A stretch of 7,623 nucleotides of DNA from Candidatus Cellulosilyticum pullistercoris (GCA_018883705.1 JAHLFQ010000243.1:1-7623); one strand, 5' to 3'; counted from the first letter of the stretch, positions 1 to 6,485 are shown. Numbers and translations are program-made. The notes: generated by a model not told the origin, from the letters alone.

Positions 1-424
1 TACTATTATAGAATGTCTGAGCCCCATGTACACTAGGCTGCGTAAAGGAATTTTGATGAATACTTACTAAAATATCACCACCTTCAGAAAGCTTCTTTCG
101 TTGCACCATATCCTTACTCTTATGCTTAACACCATCCATACCATCTACATCATCATCAGTAGTACGTGTCATAATAACAATGGCTCCTGCCTGTTCTAAA
201 TAATTTCTAAGTAGTAAACTTATTTTCAAGTTTAAATCTTTTTCGTCTAGTCCTGTTATACCTGGTTTACCAGGGTCAAAACCCCCATGTCCTGGATCTA
301 CTATAATAATTTTATTCGTTAAAACATTTCCTGGTGCTGCTTGTAATCGTATAGGCTTATTCATCAATACGCTACTTATACTAAGTACCGTTACAAGAAG
401 CCATATGATTTTACTTCTTTTCAT
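1..424 (-). CDS. cwlD: CwlD-like N-acetylmuramoyl-L-alanine amidase (Amidase_3), 3' end outside window
   Basis: Zinc-dependent amidase that cleaves the bond between N-acetylmuramic acid and L-alanine in peptidoglycan. In spore formers CwlD works with a deacetylase (PdaA) to make the muramic-delta-lactam of the spore cortex. I translated 141 codons from an ATG at 424-422. Residues 1-30 form a signal peptide or N-terminal anchor (MKRSK, then a hydrophobic run). The Amidase_3 fold begins with VDPGHGG (42-48). The expected zinc ligands are H46, E61 (in LDEKDLNL) and H123 (in SIHQNSF). The GAQTFYN segment at 134-140 is typical of CwlD rather than of general Amidase_3 autolysins. An AGGAGGG Shine-Dalgarno (complement of 432-438) lies 7 nt before the ATG. 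The gene is cut by the window edge; CwlD proteins are usually a little over 200 residues, so roughly the last third is missing. It lies 89 bp downstream of the alpha/beta hydrolase with no clear terminator between them, so co-transcription is possible. Family membership is firm; the CwlD assignment is likely. Confidence 0.88.
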   Translation of the reverse strand, partial: MKRSKIIWLLVTVLSISSVLMNKPIRLQAAPGNVLTNKIIIVDPGHGGFDPGKPGITGLDEKDLNLKISLLLRNYLEQAGAIVIMTRTTDDDVDGMDGVKHKSKDMVQRKKLSEGGDILVSIHQNSFTQPSVHGAQTFYNS

Positions 425-513
425 TTTTTATCCCTCCTATTTTACTCCCTTATTTTACTTAAAGTTGTTTTTTTATATTCATTGTTTACTTATGTTTTTT
501 ATAGGTTTTCATG

Positions 514-1320
514 CTATTTATTTTTTACTTTTTGTACCCCTATAAAATTTTTAAATAGCTTCTCTACTCTTAGTAAATCACAATGATTGTAGCAAAAGTG
601 ACCTGAGTCTTTTAAAATAACCTCTTGTATAACTGCATCATTATTTTTAAAATATTTTTTGCTCTTTAAACTAACAAACTCATCTTTCTGCGCAAAGATA
701 AGAAGTAAAGGTCTACGTATCTTGTGAATCTGTTTTTTAGCATAACGTATAAGTGCAAAGAGCTCACAATATCTAATGACCCATCCTAAATAATCTAAGT
801 TTGAAGCTTTTCCCACGCTTATTGCATGATACTCTGCGCGTGTATATCTTTCCCAAGGCTTTATCTTCCCAAGTCCAATTTTAATAGCACCTTCTATAAC
901 TCTTGGCCATAAATGGATCTTAATAGGAGGATCTATCAAAACCGCAGATTTAATTTTTTCATCATGAGCTACCATCTCACATATGGTAAGTAAGGCCCCC
1001 ATGGAATGTCCTACAAGTATCACTTCATCATATTTAGTTTTCATTAACTTAATCTGCCTAGTGACATGACTTACCCATTGTTTATAAGAAGTTCTCGCAA
1101 AAAAGCGACCATTCCCACCGTGTCCTGGTAGAAGTAATATATTAATCGAGTATCCTAACTCATAGGCAATTTGTGCTAAGCGCCTAAACTGTTTAGGCCC
1201 TTCGATTATCCCATGAATAAATATAATCACTTGTTTACTTCCTTGATGATGCTTATAAATTGCTTTTTCTTTATAATGCTTTTGATAGTCCTTATTTATT
1301 TTATTATTCTTATTGTACAT
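514..1320 (-). CDS. alpha/beta hydrolase (carboxylesterase / monoacylglycerol lipase-like)
   Basis: Predicted serine hydrolase of the alpha/beta fold, 268 residues from the chosen ATG. Visible landmarks: the oxyanion-loop region FIHGIIEGP (34-42), PGHGG (65-69), the nucleophile elbow GHSMG with S106, the probable acid D213 in AQKDEF, and the catalytic H241 in SGHF. Thus a full Ser-Asp-His triad is present. There is no signal peptide, so it should be cytoplasmic. The closest families are bacterial carboxylesterase (Est30-type) and monoacylglycerol lipase-like enzymes; the substrate cannot be read from sequence. Start choice: the frame stays open to a TTG at 1356-1354, but that codon lies inside the stem of the upstream terminator hairpin and has no Shine-Dalgarno. 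The ATG at 1320-1318 is preceded by AGG and AAAGGA stretches and is preferred. The gene follows the GH18 glycosidase after 73 bp and the terminator, and no good promoter fits in that gap, so it may depend on readthrough. The C-terminus is rich in lysine (VQKVKNK). Confidence 0.85.
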   Translation of the reverse strand: MYNKNNKINKDYQKHYKEKAIYKHHQGSKQVIIFIHGIIEGPKQFRRLAQIAYELGYSINILLLPGHGGNGRFFARTSYKQWVSHVTRQIKLMKTKYDEVILVGHSMGALLTICEMVAHDEKIKSAVLIDPPIKIHLWPRVIEGAIKIGLGKIKPWERYTRAEYHAISVGKASNLDYLGWVIRYCELFALIRYAKKQIHKIRRPLLLIFAQKDEFVSLKSKKYFKNNDAVIQEVILKDSGHFCYNHCDLLRVEKLFKNFIGVQKVKNK

Positions 1321-1345
1321 ATCCTTTATCCTAAAATCACAAAAA

Positions 1346-1386
1346 TAAAAAGACAAATCACTTATTTTTAGTAATTTGTCTTTTTA
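1346..1386 (-). terminator. intrinsic terminator after the GH18 glycosidase gene
   Basis: Two 13-nt arms (1346-1358 and 1374-1386) are perfect inverted repeats containing the core AGACAAAT / ATTTGTCT, with A and T runs on the outside. Two or three further pairs can form inside after one C/A mismatch. On the minus strand the hairpin starts 7 nt after the TAA stop of the glycosidase and ends in a T-rich run (TTTTTATTTTT), as expected for a rho-independent terminator. The stem is AT-rich, so termination may be incomplete, which would let the downstream hydrolase be expressed by readthrough. The A/T flanks would also allow function on the plus strand, but no plus-strand gene ends here. Confidence 0.7.
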
Positions 1387-1393
1387 AATCTTA

Positions 1394-3055
1394 TTATTCA
1401 ACCTTTTTTAGGATATCCCATATATCTGATGTTTCATAACCTAATCTCCAAGCACCATAACCTGCTAATTCGTATTTTTCCATTAAGGCAATACGTTTTG
1501 AGATAGATTCATAATCCTCTAACCAAACTTTATAAATACCATCTTCTTGAACATGCTCTACATAGTTTTGTCCACTGGCTTCATCATAAATTGGTAAAAC
1601 GCCCCATGATGAAATGACTTCTTGAATAGAAGCCATACTATAGGACTTCACATTAAGCCCGTTGCTTCTTTCAATCCATAATCTTGTATAAAAAGGAATA
1701 CCTAGTACTAATTTTTCCTTTGGTACTTCTTCTAAATTCTTTTGTATACCATTTTCAACCCAGGGAATTTCTGAAACCGAGCCTGCTTCTTCTGACCCTG
1801 ACCAATGTTGGTCATAGGCCATAACCATAAAATAATCACTACTTGCTGCCACTTTTTCTCTTTCATAATGATTAGACCACTCTGATGGCATATAAACATC
1901 TACACTAACAATTAGCCCCTGTGCTTTAAGCTGTGGATACAATTCTCTCATAAATTGAACCCATACATCACTTGTTTCTGTTTGTATATTTTCTATATCA
2001 ATATTAATCCCATCAAACCCATAAGTTCTTGCATACTGAATGACTTGATCAATCACATATTGCCTTTTGTTAGTACTTGATAAAATGGTCTTGGTTAATC
2101 CTGTATTTTCAAAGTTATGACTTAGGATAGGCCATACCTGAATCCCTCTATTATGAGCGGCATCTACATAAGATTTTAGCCCTCTATCTTCTAGTGTACC
2201 TACTTCATCACCAAACGAAAACCAAGTAGGTGCAATGACATTAATATTAGTGATAGCAGCATATTTCCCTTTTGTCCAATCTTTTTCTGATTTGGTACTT
2301 ACTTGGTCCCATACTAACTTAACGGTTTCTTTTAAAGGATTAATTTCCCACTGCTCTACTTCTGGTATACTTATTTTGTCTACTATTTCTTCATCTTTCA
2401 CTTCACTACTTGGTAAAAAACCTACAATTCCTTGCTCACTTCTAACACGTACAAAGCCCTCTTCTTCACTGTAAACATAAACGCGTTCACCCTTTCCAAG
2501 CTGCTCTATAACTGTAGATTTTTCCCTAGCATGTGTACGTAGACTTGCTTTCTTTTTTGTTACAGCTATTTTTTGTTCCTGTGCATTATTAGTCGCTATA
2601 AACAACCTTTCATTGCTGCCTTGCTCAACTGTTACGCCAAAAAGTTCCTCTAATAGGTTTGCACTTATGTACAACCCCTCATTTTCAAGCTTTAAAATAT
2701 AATTTCCTGAAACGCCTGCAAAAGTAATTTGATTTTCTCCTTCGTAAAGTCTGACAACCTCTCTTACATTTGTTAATGTTAATACTTTTTCTGCTTCATC
2801 ATAAAAAATAGTGTCACTTACATACTGGTTAGCAAATTCGTATCTAACGAAGACCTGTCCATCTATTAGCTTTGCAGGTTCATCTAAATCTATTCTTATA
2901 TCTTCATATACCAAGTTATTGGTATTCTTATTAAATTCATCAAAATAAGTTAAAGGATCTACTTCTTCTCCTACATATATTATTTTATTGTGTATAAAAA
3001 TCCCACCTAAAATACATAAAAGCGCTAATCCACCTAGAACAATCTTTTTAAACAT
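1394..3055 (-). CDS. membrane-anchored GH18 family glycosidase with stalk and SH3 domain
   Basis: Predicted glycoside hydrolase of family 18, the type that includes the spore-cortex N-acetylglucosaminidases YaaH/SleL and related wall-acting enzymes. It has 553 residues, in this order: an N-terminal membrane segment (about 4-22) with lysines before it, giving an anchor facing the outside; a region (about 30-160) with two repeats resembling the copper-amine-oxidase-like N-terminal stalk (LIDGQVFVRYEFA and NEGLYISANLLEELFG); a bacterial SH3 domain (about 162-220); and the GH18 barrel (about 240-553). The catalytic motif FDGINIDIE (347-355) supplies D353 and the acid E355. Asn replaces the second Asp of the chitinase motif, as is usual in YaaH-like members. 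MAYDQHW (412-418) and GAWRLGYE (534-541) are further GH18 active-site landmarks. The ATG at 3055-3053 has a strong AAGGAGGAG site 5 nt upstream. I found no convincing sigma-A promoter in the 168 bp shared with the divergent lipoprotein gene. Its neighbour CwlD supports a role in peptidoglycan or cortex turnover; the exact substrate is inference. Confidence 0.88.
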   Translation of the reverse strand: MFKKIVLGGLALLCILGGIFIHNKIIYVGEEVDPLTYFDEFNKNTNNLVYEDIRIDLDEPAKLIDGQVFVRYEFANQYVSDTIFYDEAEKVLTLTNVREVVRLYEGENQITFAGVSGNYILKLENEGLYISANLLEELFGVTVEQGSNERLFIATNNAQEQKIAVTKKKASLRTHAREKSTVIEQLGKGERVYVYSEEEGFVRVRSEQGIVGFLPSSEVKDEEIVDKISIPEVEQWEINPLKETVKLVWDQVSTKSEKDWTKGKYAAITNINVIAPTWFSFGDEVGTLEDRGLKSYVDAAHNRGIQVWPILSHNFENTGLTKTILSSTNKRQYVIDQVIQYARTYGFDGINIDIENIQTETSDVWVQFMRELYPQLKAQGLIVSVDVYMPSEWSNHYEREKVAASSDYFMVMAYDQHWSGSEEAGSVSEIPWVENGIQKNLEEVPKEKLVLGIPFYTRLWIERSNGLNVKSYSMASIQEVISSWGVLPIYDEASGQNYVEHVQEDGIYKVWLEDYESISKRIALMEKYELAGYGAWRLGYETSDIWDILKKVE

Positions 3056-3150
3056 ATTTCCTCCTCCTTCAACCGTTATAGTATATCATAAAATCAAAAA
3101 AACTTGTCGTTTCTTACGAAATTATAATAAAAAAATCACCCACTATTTAT

Positions 3151-3179
3151 TTGACTATTCAGTATCATTTTTATATTAT
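3151..3179 (+). promoter_or_regulatory. sigma-A-type promoter of the lipoprotein gene
   Basis: TTGACT (3151-3156, five of six consensus bases) is followed after exactly 17 nt by TATTAT (3174-3179, five of six). Transcription would start near 3186, about 38 nt before the lipoprotein ATG. The position, spacing and match are good, but the whole stretch is AT-rich, so chance matches are possible. Confidence 0.6.
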
Positions 3180-3223
3180 GATATTATTATATCACTCACT
3201 CAAGTTAGGAGATGAACGATTGA

Positions 3224-3874
3224 ATGTTTCATAAGAAAAAATATATCTTGAGCTTTCTATTCATTCTAGGACTACTTTTTTTTACCGCTTGCCAAAAGTC
3301 ACCTTCTGCAAGTAGTATCGCTCTTAATTATTACGATCTCATTATTAAACAAAATACATCAGACATCATTTCACTTGGTATGCCAGCTGAAACGGCAGAA
3401 GCTATCACCTCACACATTAAAGAAAACTTACAGACACAAATCTCAGAAAAACTTTGTATGAATGGACGTATTACCATTGATCAGCATAAAATATTACAAG
3501 TACAAGAAGCTTATCTAGCCTCTCTTCAAAAACTCCAAGCCACAGCATCTGATCAAAAAGAAGGTGATCATTATCTTGTTACACTTTCTACTTCTTATAT
3601 TGATTATGCTGCTATTGATGAGCAGGCTACGAGTGCCGCCTTAAAAGAAGTAGATATTAGTCAATTTACAGATGAAGTTCTTTACTTAACCACCTTAACT
3701 GATGCATATATCTCTTATCTCATTGCAGGTTATCAAAATGCAACACCTTCTCAAACATTTAATGAGTCAACCTTTATATTTACTTCTCAAAATGGGCTTT
3801 GGCTTCCTAGTGATTATGATGCCTTTGTTGCAGAGCTTTGTAATCTTGTTAGCCCTCCCGACAAAGCTTCTTAA
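3224..3874 (+). CDS. putative lipoprotein of unknown function
   Basis: A 216-residue protein that I cannot place in a named family with confidence. The N-terminus is a clear lipoprotein signal: basic MFHKKK, a hydrophobic stretch (7-19) and the lipobox FTAC with lipidated Cys at residue 23. It should therefore be tethered to the outer face of the cytoplasmic membrane. The mature part is mostly helical in appearance, begins with a SASSIALNYYDLII segment like that of other small clostridial lipoproteins that start with a DUF4878/DUF5105-like helix, and has aromatic-rich beta-like stretches near 125-133 and 175-195. One other cysteine pair (C78, C207) is present. Start choice: a TGA stop lies directly before the ATG in the same frame, so this is the only reasonable start. 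The AGGAG site (3207-3211) is 12 nt away, longer than usual. The gene is monocistronic: it has its own promoter and terminator and opposite-strand neighbours on both sides. Confidence 0.8.
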   Translation: MFHKKKYILSFLFILGLLFFTACQKSPSASSIALNYYDLIIKQNTSDIISLGMPAETAEAITSHIKENLQTQISEKLCMNGRITIDQHKILQVQEAYLASLQKLQATASDQKEGDHYLVTLSTSYIDYAAIDEQATSAALKEVDISQFTDEVLYLTTLTDAYISYLIAGYQNATPSQTFNESTFIFTSQNGLWLPSDYDAFVAELCNLVSPPDKAS

Positions 3875-3902
3875 TTTCATTCTAAGTAGCATCTATTATG
3901 GC

Positions 3903-3963
3903 TTTATTAAAAAAGACGGTTAGTAAAGTAGTATATACTTTACTAACCGTCTTTTTTAATAAA
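3903..3963. terminator. bidirectional terminator with a 28-bp perfect inverted repeat
   Basis: Arms 3903-3930 and 3936-3963 are exact reverse complements over 28 bp, separated by a 5-nt loop (GTATA). The stem core is GACGGTTAGTAAAGTA, flanked by an A6 tract on the left and a T6 tract on the right, so it forms a U-tailed hairpin on either strand. It lies 28 nt after the stop of the lipoprotein gene (plus strand) and 12 nt after the stop of the BI-1 family gene (minus strand), and most likely terminates both convergent transcripts. The arms are longer than in a typical terminator. Confidence 0.88.
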
Positions 3964-3975
3964 TAAAATATTTTA

Positions 3976-4674
3976 TTAATCTCTATCCATAATCCTAACT
4001 AATCTAATGAAAATATTAATAAAATCAAGATAAAGTACTAACGCCCCAAGAATACTTGCATTTTGAACACCGTTACCTTCATGATATGCTAGTTGCTTAA
4101 TCTTCTGTGTGTCATAGCCAATTAATCCAATAAAAATAACAACTCCGATATACATAAGTGCTAATGTCCAGCCATCACTTCGAATAAAGAAATTTAAGAC
4201 TGTCGCAATCATTAATCCAAAAAGTGCCATTACAAATAAGTTTCCGATACTAGATAAATCTGTCTTAGTTACATAACCGTAAACTGTCATTACAGCAAAT
4301 ACAATAGCTGTTACTAGGAAGGCATAACCTACTGTTCCAATATCATAAGCTGCAAAAATCACACCAAATGTTACACCATTAAGAAGTGCATAAACAATAA
4401 ACCAAATCTTAGCTGATAATGGACTCATTTTAGCAGCCTTAGCACTAAGTGCAATCACTACTACAATCTCTGCAATTGCAAATACCCAGTAAAGTGATGA
4501 AGACACAAGTGTATATAGTAATTGATAGTTACTTGCAAGATAAATACCCGATACTGCTGAAATAATTAATGCCAAAGTCATCCAGCCATAAACACCTACC
4601 ATGGTTTTTCTAACAACAGCTTCTCTATCCACATAATACTGATTCATTTCTTGATTCATACCATTTGTATTCAT
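3976..4674 (-). CDS. Bax inhibitor-1 (BI-1)/YccA family membrane protein
   Basis: Integral membrane protein of the BI-1/TMBIM family, 232 residues. Bacterial members include E. coli YccA, an inhibitor of the FtsH protease, and B. subtilis YetJ, a pH-dependent calcium leak channel. Seven hydrophobic segments can be seen, at about 28-47, 52-77, 88-109, 114-134, 142-163, 168-186 and 204-225, which is the family topology. The family signature near the C-terminus is present: GYDTQKIK with D188, and LYLDFINIFIRLVRI with D217. These two acidic residues correspond to the aspartate pair that gates the YetJ pore. The short N-terminus (MNTNGMNQEMNQYYVDRE) is polar and Asn/Gln-rich. The ATG at 4674-4672 has AGGAGGG 5 nt upstream and a strong promoter. 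It is probably transcribed alone, between purA upstream and the convergent lipoprotein gene. The family call is firm; whether it conducts calcium or regulates proteolysis here is unknown. Confidence 0.93.
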   Translation of the reverse strand: MNTNGMNQEMNQYYVDREAVVRKTMVGVYGWMTLALIISAVSGIYLASNYQLLYTLVSSSLYWVFAIAEIVVVIALSAKAAKMSPLSAKIWFIVYALLNGVTFGVIFAAYDIGTVGYAFLVTAIVFAVMTVYGYVTKTDLSSIGNLFVMALFGLMIATVLNFFIRSDGWTLALMYIGVVIFIGLIGYDTQKIKQLAYHEGNGVQNASILGALVLYLDFINIFIRLVRIMDRD

Positions 4675-4704
4675 ATTTTCCCTCCTATTAAAATATTTAC
4701 TTGT

Positions 4705-4733
4705 ATTATAACTCTATTATATATACATTTCAA
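4705..4733 (-). promoter_or_regulatory. sigma-A promoter of the BI-1 family gene
   Basis: Reading the minus strand, TTGAAA (complement of 4728-4733) is followed after 17 nt by a perfect TATAAT (complement of 4705-4710). The start of transcription would be near 4698, giving a leader of about 24 nt that carries the AGGAGGG site (complement of 4680-4686). This makes the gene independent of purA, whose stop lies 110 bp further upstream. Confidence 0.72.
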
Positions 4734-4842
4734 ACTTTTAAACAGTAATTCTTCTACGTTCTAAATAGGTTATCTCTTAATTATATGAAGCTATTGCCCC
4801 ATCTTATGCTATAACAACTCATTAGCCAATCACAATATTTTG

Positions 4843-6102
4843 CTATCTATTAGGTCCAACACCTACCATTGTAATCTTACATCCAACAAGCTCTTCAATA
4901 CGATGAATATATTTTTTAACACTTTCTGGTAGTTCTTCATACGTACGAATGTGAGAAATTTCTCCCCAACCTTCCATTTCTTCGTATACTGGCTCGCATT
5001 TTTCTAAGTCTTCAAGACTTGCTGGGAAATATTTAATGACTTCACCATTTAATTTATAACCTACGCAAATTTTAATAACCTCTAAATCTTTTAAGACGTC
5101 AATTTTATTTAAAGCAATTTGTGTTAAGCCACTCGTTCTTACTGCAAATTCACCAATTACTGCATCAAACCATCCACAACGTCTTGGTCTACCTGTTACA
5201 GTTCCAAATTCATGTCCTTCTTCTCTAATGCGGTCGCCTGTGGCATCAAACAGTTCAGTTGGAAATGGTCCTTTACCTACACGTGTTATATACCCCTTCA
5301 TGACTCCAATACATTCATCAATCATTGTTGGCCCGATTCCTGCACCAACACATGCCCCACCAGTAATAGGATGTGATGATGTAACATATGGATAAGTTCC
5401 AATATCAAGGTCAAGTAATGTACCTTGTGCCCCTTCAAATAACACATCTTTTCCTTCTTTAATAGCTTCATAAACTGTTACTGTTGTGTCTTCAACAAAA
5501 TCCTTTAAGCGTTCTGCATAAGTCTTATAAGCTTTAATAATTTCTTCTGCATCAAATTGAACCTCTTGATGATAAACATGCTTTAACATAGCGTTTTTAA
5601 CGACTACATTTTCTCTTACTTTGGCCTCAAAAACATCTTCATGATATAAATCACAAACACGAATCCCGCTACGTTCTGCCTTATCCATATAGCAAGGACC
5701 TATTCCCTTCATTGTTGTCCCAATTTCTTTACCTTCTTTGGCCTTAAGAGATTCTTTTGCCTGATCTAATGCTTTGTGATATGGCATAACAAGATGCGCT
5801 CTATTACTAATTTTTAATGTACTTACATCAATGCCTTTTTCTACTAACCCATCTATTTCATTTAAAATACCTTCAGGATCAATGACTACACCGTTTGCTA
5901 TAATGCATTTTTTATCTTTATATAAAATACCAGAAGGAATCAGCTGAAATTTATAAAATTCATCATTTACAGCCACAGTATGTCCTGCATTATTCCCTCC
6001 TTGTGTACGTACGACAACATCTGCTTTTTCTGATAAAATATCAATAATTTTTGCTTTACCTTCATCTCCCCATTGTGCTCCAATAACAACCTTTGTTGAC
6101 AT
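4843..6102 (-). CDS. purA: adenylosuccinate synthetase PurA
   Basis: Cytoplasmic enzyme that joins IMP and aspartate using GTP to give adenylosuccinate, the first committed step from IMP to AMP. It has 419 residues, close to the usual 420-430. Family landmarks: WGDEGKAKI (11-19) with the catalytic D13, QGGNNAGHTV with the catalytic H41, GTTMKGIGPCYMDKAERSG (128-146) with R144 in the IMP-contacting region, FEGAQGTLLDLDIGTYPYV (222-240), GRPRRCGWFD (304-313) and the guanine-specificity motif NKID (332-335). One oddity is Ala at position 17, where the common motif reads GDEGKGK. The ATG at 6102-6100 has an AAAGGAAG site 7 nt upstream. The gene is preceded by a sigma-A promoter and two inverted CGAACAT boxes that resemble PurR operators. 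I see no clear rho-independent terminator in the 110 bp after the stop. Divergently transcribed from the pyrophosphatase. Confidence 0.98.
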   Translation of the reverse strand: MSTKVVIGAQWGDEGKAKIIDILSEKADVVVRTQGGNNAGHTVAVNDEFYKFQLIPSGILYKDKKCIIANGVVIDPEGILNEIDGLVEKGIDVSTLKISNRAHLVMPYHKALDQAKESLKAKEGKEIGTTMKGIGPCYMDKAERSGIRVCDLYHEDVFEAKVRENVVVKNAMLKHVYHQEVQFDAEEIIKAYKTYAERLKDFVEDTTVTVYEAIKEGKDVLFEGAQGTLLDLDIGTYPYVTSSHPITGGACVGAGIGPTMIDECIGVMKGYITRVGKGPFPTELFDATGDRIREEGHEFGTVTGRPRRCGWFDAVIGEFAVRTSGLTQIALNKIDVLKDLEVIKICVGYKLNGEVIKYFPASLEDLEKCEPVYEEMEGWGEISHIRTYEELPESVKKYIHRIEELVGCKITMVGVGPNR

Positions 6103-6157
6103 TCTTTACACTTCCTTTCTGAACTTCTTATAAATAAGTAGTTTCTTAAGCATGATT

Positions 6158-6186
6158 ATCATAGCAAAATTCAAATTGTAAATCAA
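6158..6186 (-). promoter_or_regulatory. sigma-A promoter of purA
   Basis: On the minus strand TTGATT (complement of 6181-6186) and TATGAT (complement of 6158-6163) are separated by exactly 17 nt. Transcription would start near 6151 and give a leader of about 49 nt. The leader can form a weak hairpin (arms around 6122-6131 and 6134-6143, one A/A mismatch) just before the Shine-Dalgarno; I would not call that regulatory without evidence. The inverted CGAACAT boxes sit just upstream of the -35 element. Confidence 0.65.
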
Positions 6187-6188
6187 TA

Positions 6189-6232
6189 AAATTCGAACAT
6201 TTTCTTATTATGCCAATAAAATGTTCGAAACG
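6189..6232 (-). promoter_or_regulatory. PurR-type operator: two inverted PurBoxes upstream of purA
   Basis: Perfect inverted repeat with 12-nt arms TTCGAACATTTT (6192-6203) and AAAATGTTCGAA (6218-6229), spaced by 14 nt. Each arm holds the CGAAC core of the Bacillus PurR PurBox (consensus AWWWCCGAACWWT). The left box AAATTCGAACATT (6189-6201) differs from that consensus at one position. Two boxes in inverted orientation with this separation, next to a purA promoter, is the arrangement known for PurR, which represses purine genes and is released by PRPP. The regulator itself is not in this window. The long spacer and lack of a U-tract argue against a terminator. The site lies about 255 bp upstream of the divergent pyrophosphatase gene, so control of that gene is possible but less likely. 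Confidence 0.72.
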
Positions 6233-6485
6233 ATTTTTTACTTTTATACTTTTCTACCTATTTTTAACAAATACTTTATAATTCTTTATTGACATTATCC
6301 CTGTATATTGCTATCCTTTATTTTATCTTTAAAGCCTTGAAACACAATAGATAACTGAATTTTCCACAAGTAAATGTAATAAATTTAACATTTTCATTTA
6401 AACTATAATCGTATATACTTATATATATAACTCAAATTTTAAGGCGTCATTAAAGTCAACACAATCATATACAAGGAGAATAACT
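6233..6485. other. intergenic region upstream of the pyrophosphatase, no gene seen
   Basis: Part of the 383-bp gap between purA and the divergent pyrophosphatase gene. It is very AT-rich and has stops in all frames that I checked, with no tRNA and no riboswitch that I can recognise. It holds one candidate forward promoter with a perfect -35 (6289-6317) and several TATAAT-like sequences closer to the gene (6404-6409, 6414-6419) that lack a good -35 partner. An alternating AT stretch with the palindrome GTATATAC lies at 6411-6429. The AAGGAG ribosome binding site of the downstream gene is at 6473-6478. Confidence 0.5.
6289..6317 (+). promoter_or_regulatory. candidate promoter of the pyrophosphatase gene
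   Basis: A perfect TTGACA (6289-6294) is followed after 17 nt by TATCCT (6312-6317), which matches four of six bases of the -10 consensus. Transcription from here would begin near 6324 and leave a leader of about 160 nt before the ATG at 6486. A closer, weaker alternative is TTTTCA (6391-6396), 17 nt, TATACT (6414-6419). The sequence alone does not decide between them. Confidence 0.4.

Noticed and set aside
425..513. Possible sporulation-sigma promoter before the cwlD-like gene (TGAATA and CATAAGTA stretches on the minus strand)
   Set aside because: Neither stretch has a matching partner at the right spacing for sigma-G or sigma-E, so the resemblance is weak in such AT-rich sequence.
2235..2474. 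Plus-strand open frame of 79 codons
   Set aside because: It lies wholly antisense within the GH18 glycosidase gene, has no convincing ribosome binding site, and its product shows no domain.
2988..3215. Plus-strand open frame of 75 codons
   Set aside because: It overlaps the 5' end of the GH18 gene antisense and the AT-rich intergenic region that holds the lipoprotein promoter; composition is low-complexity and there is no start signal.
3702..3923. Plus-strand open frame of 73 codons
   Set aside because: It overlaps the lipoprotein gene in another frame and runs into the terminator; it is a shadow of the real gene.
4734..4842. Possible purA terminator (ATTGGCTAATG region)
   Set aside because: Only a short imperfect dyad is present and there is no T-tract after it, so I do not call a terminator.
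6192..6229. Reading the inverted repeat upstream of purA as a terminator or hairpin
   Set aside because: The 14-nt spacer, absence of a U-tract, distance from any stop codon, and CGAAC cores next to the purA promoter fit a protein-binding operator better.
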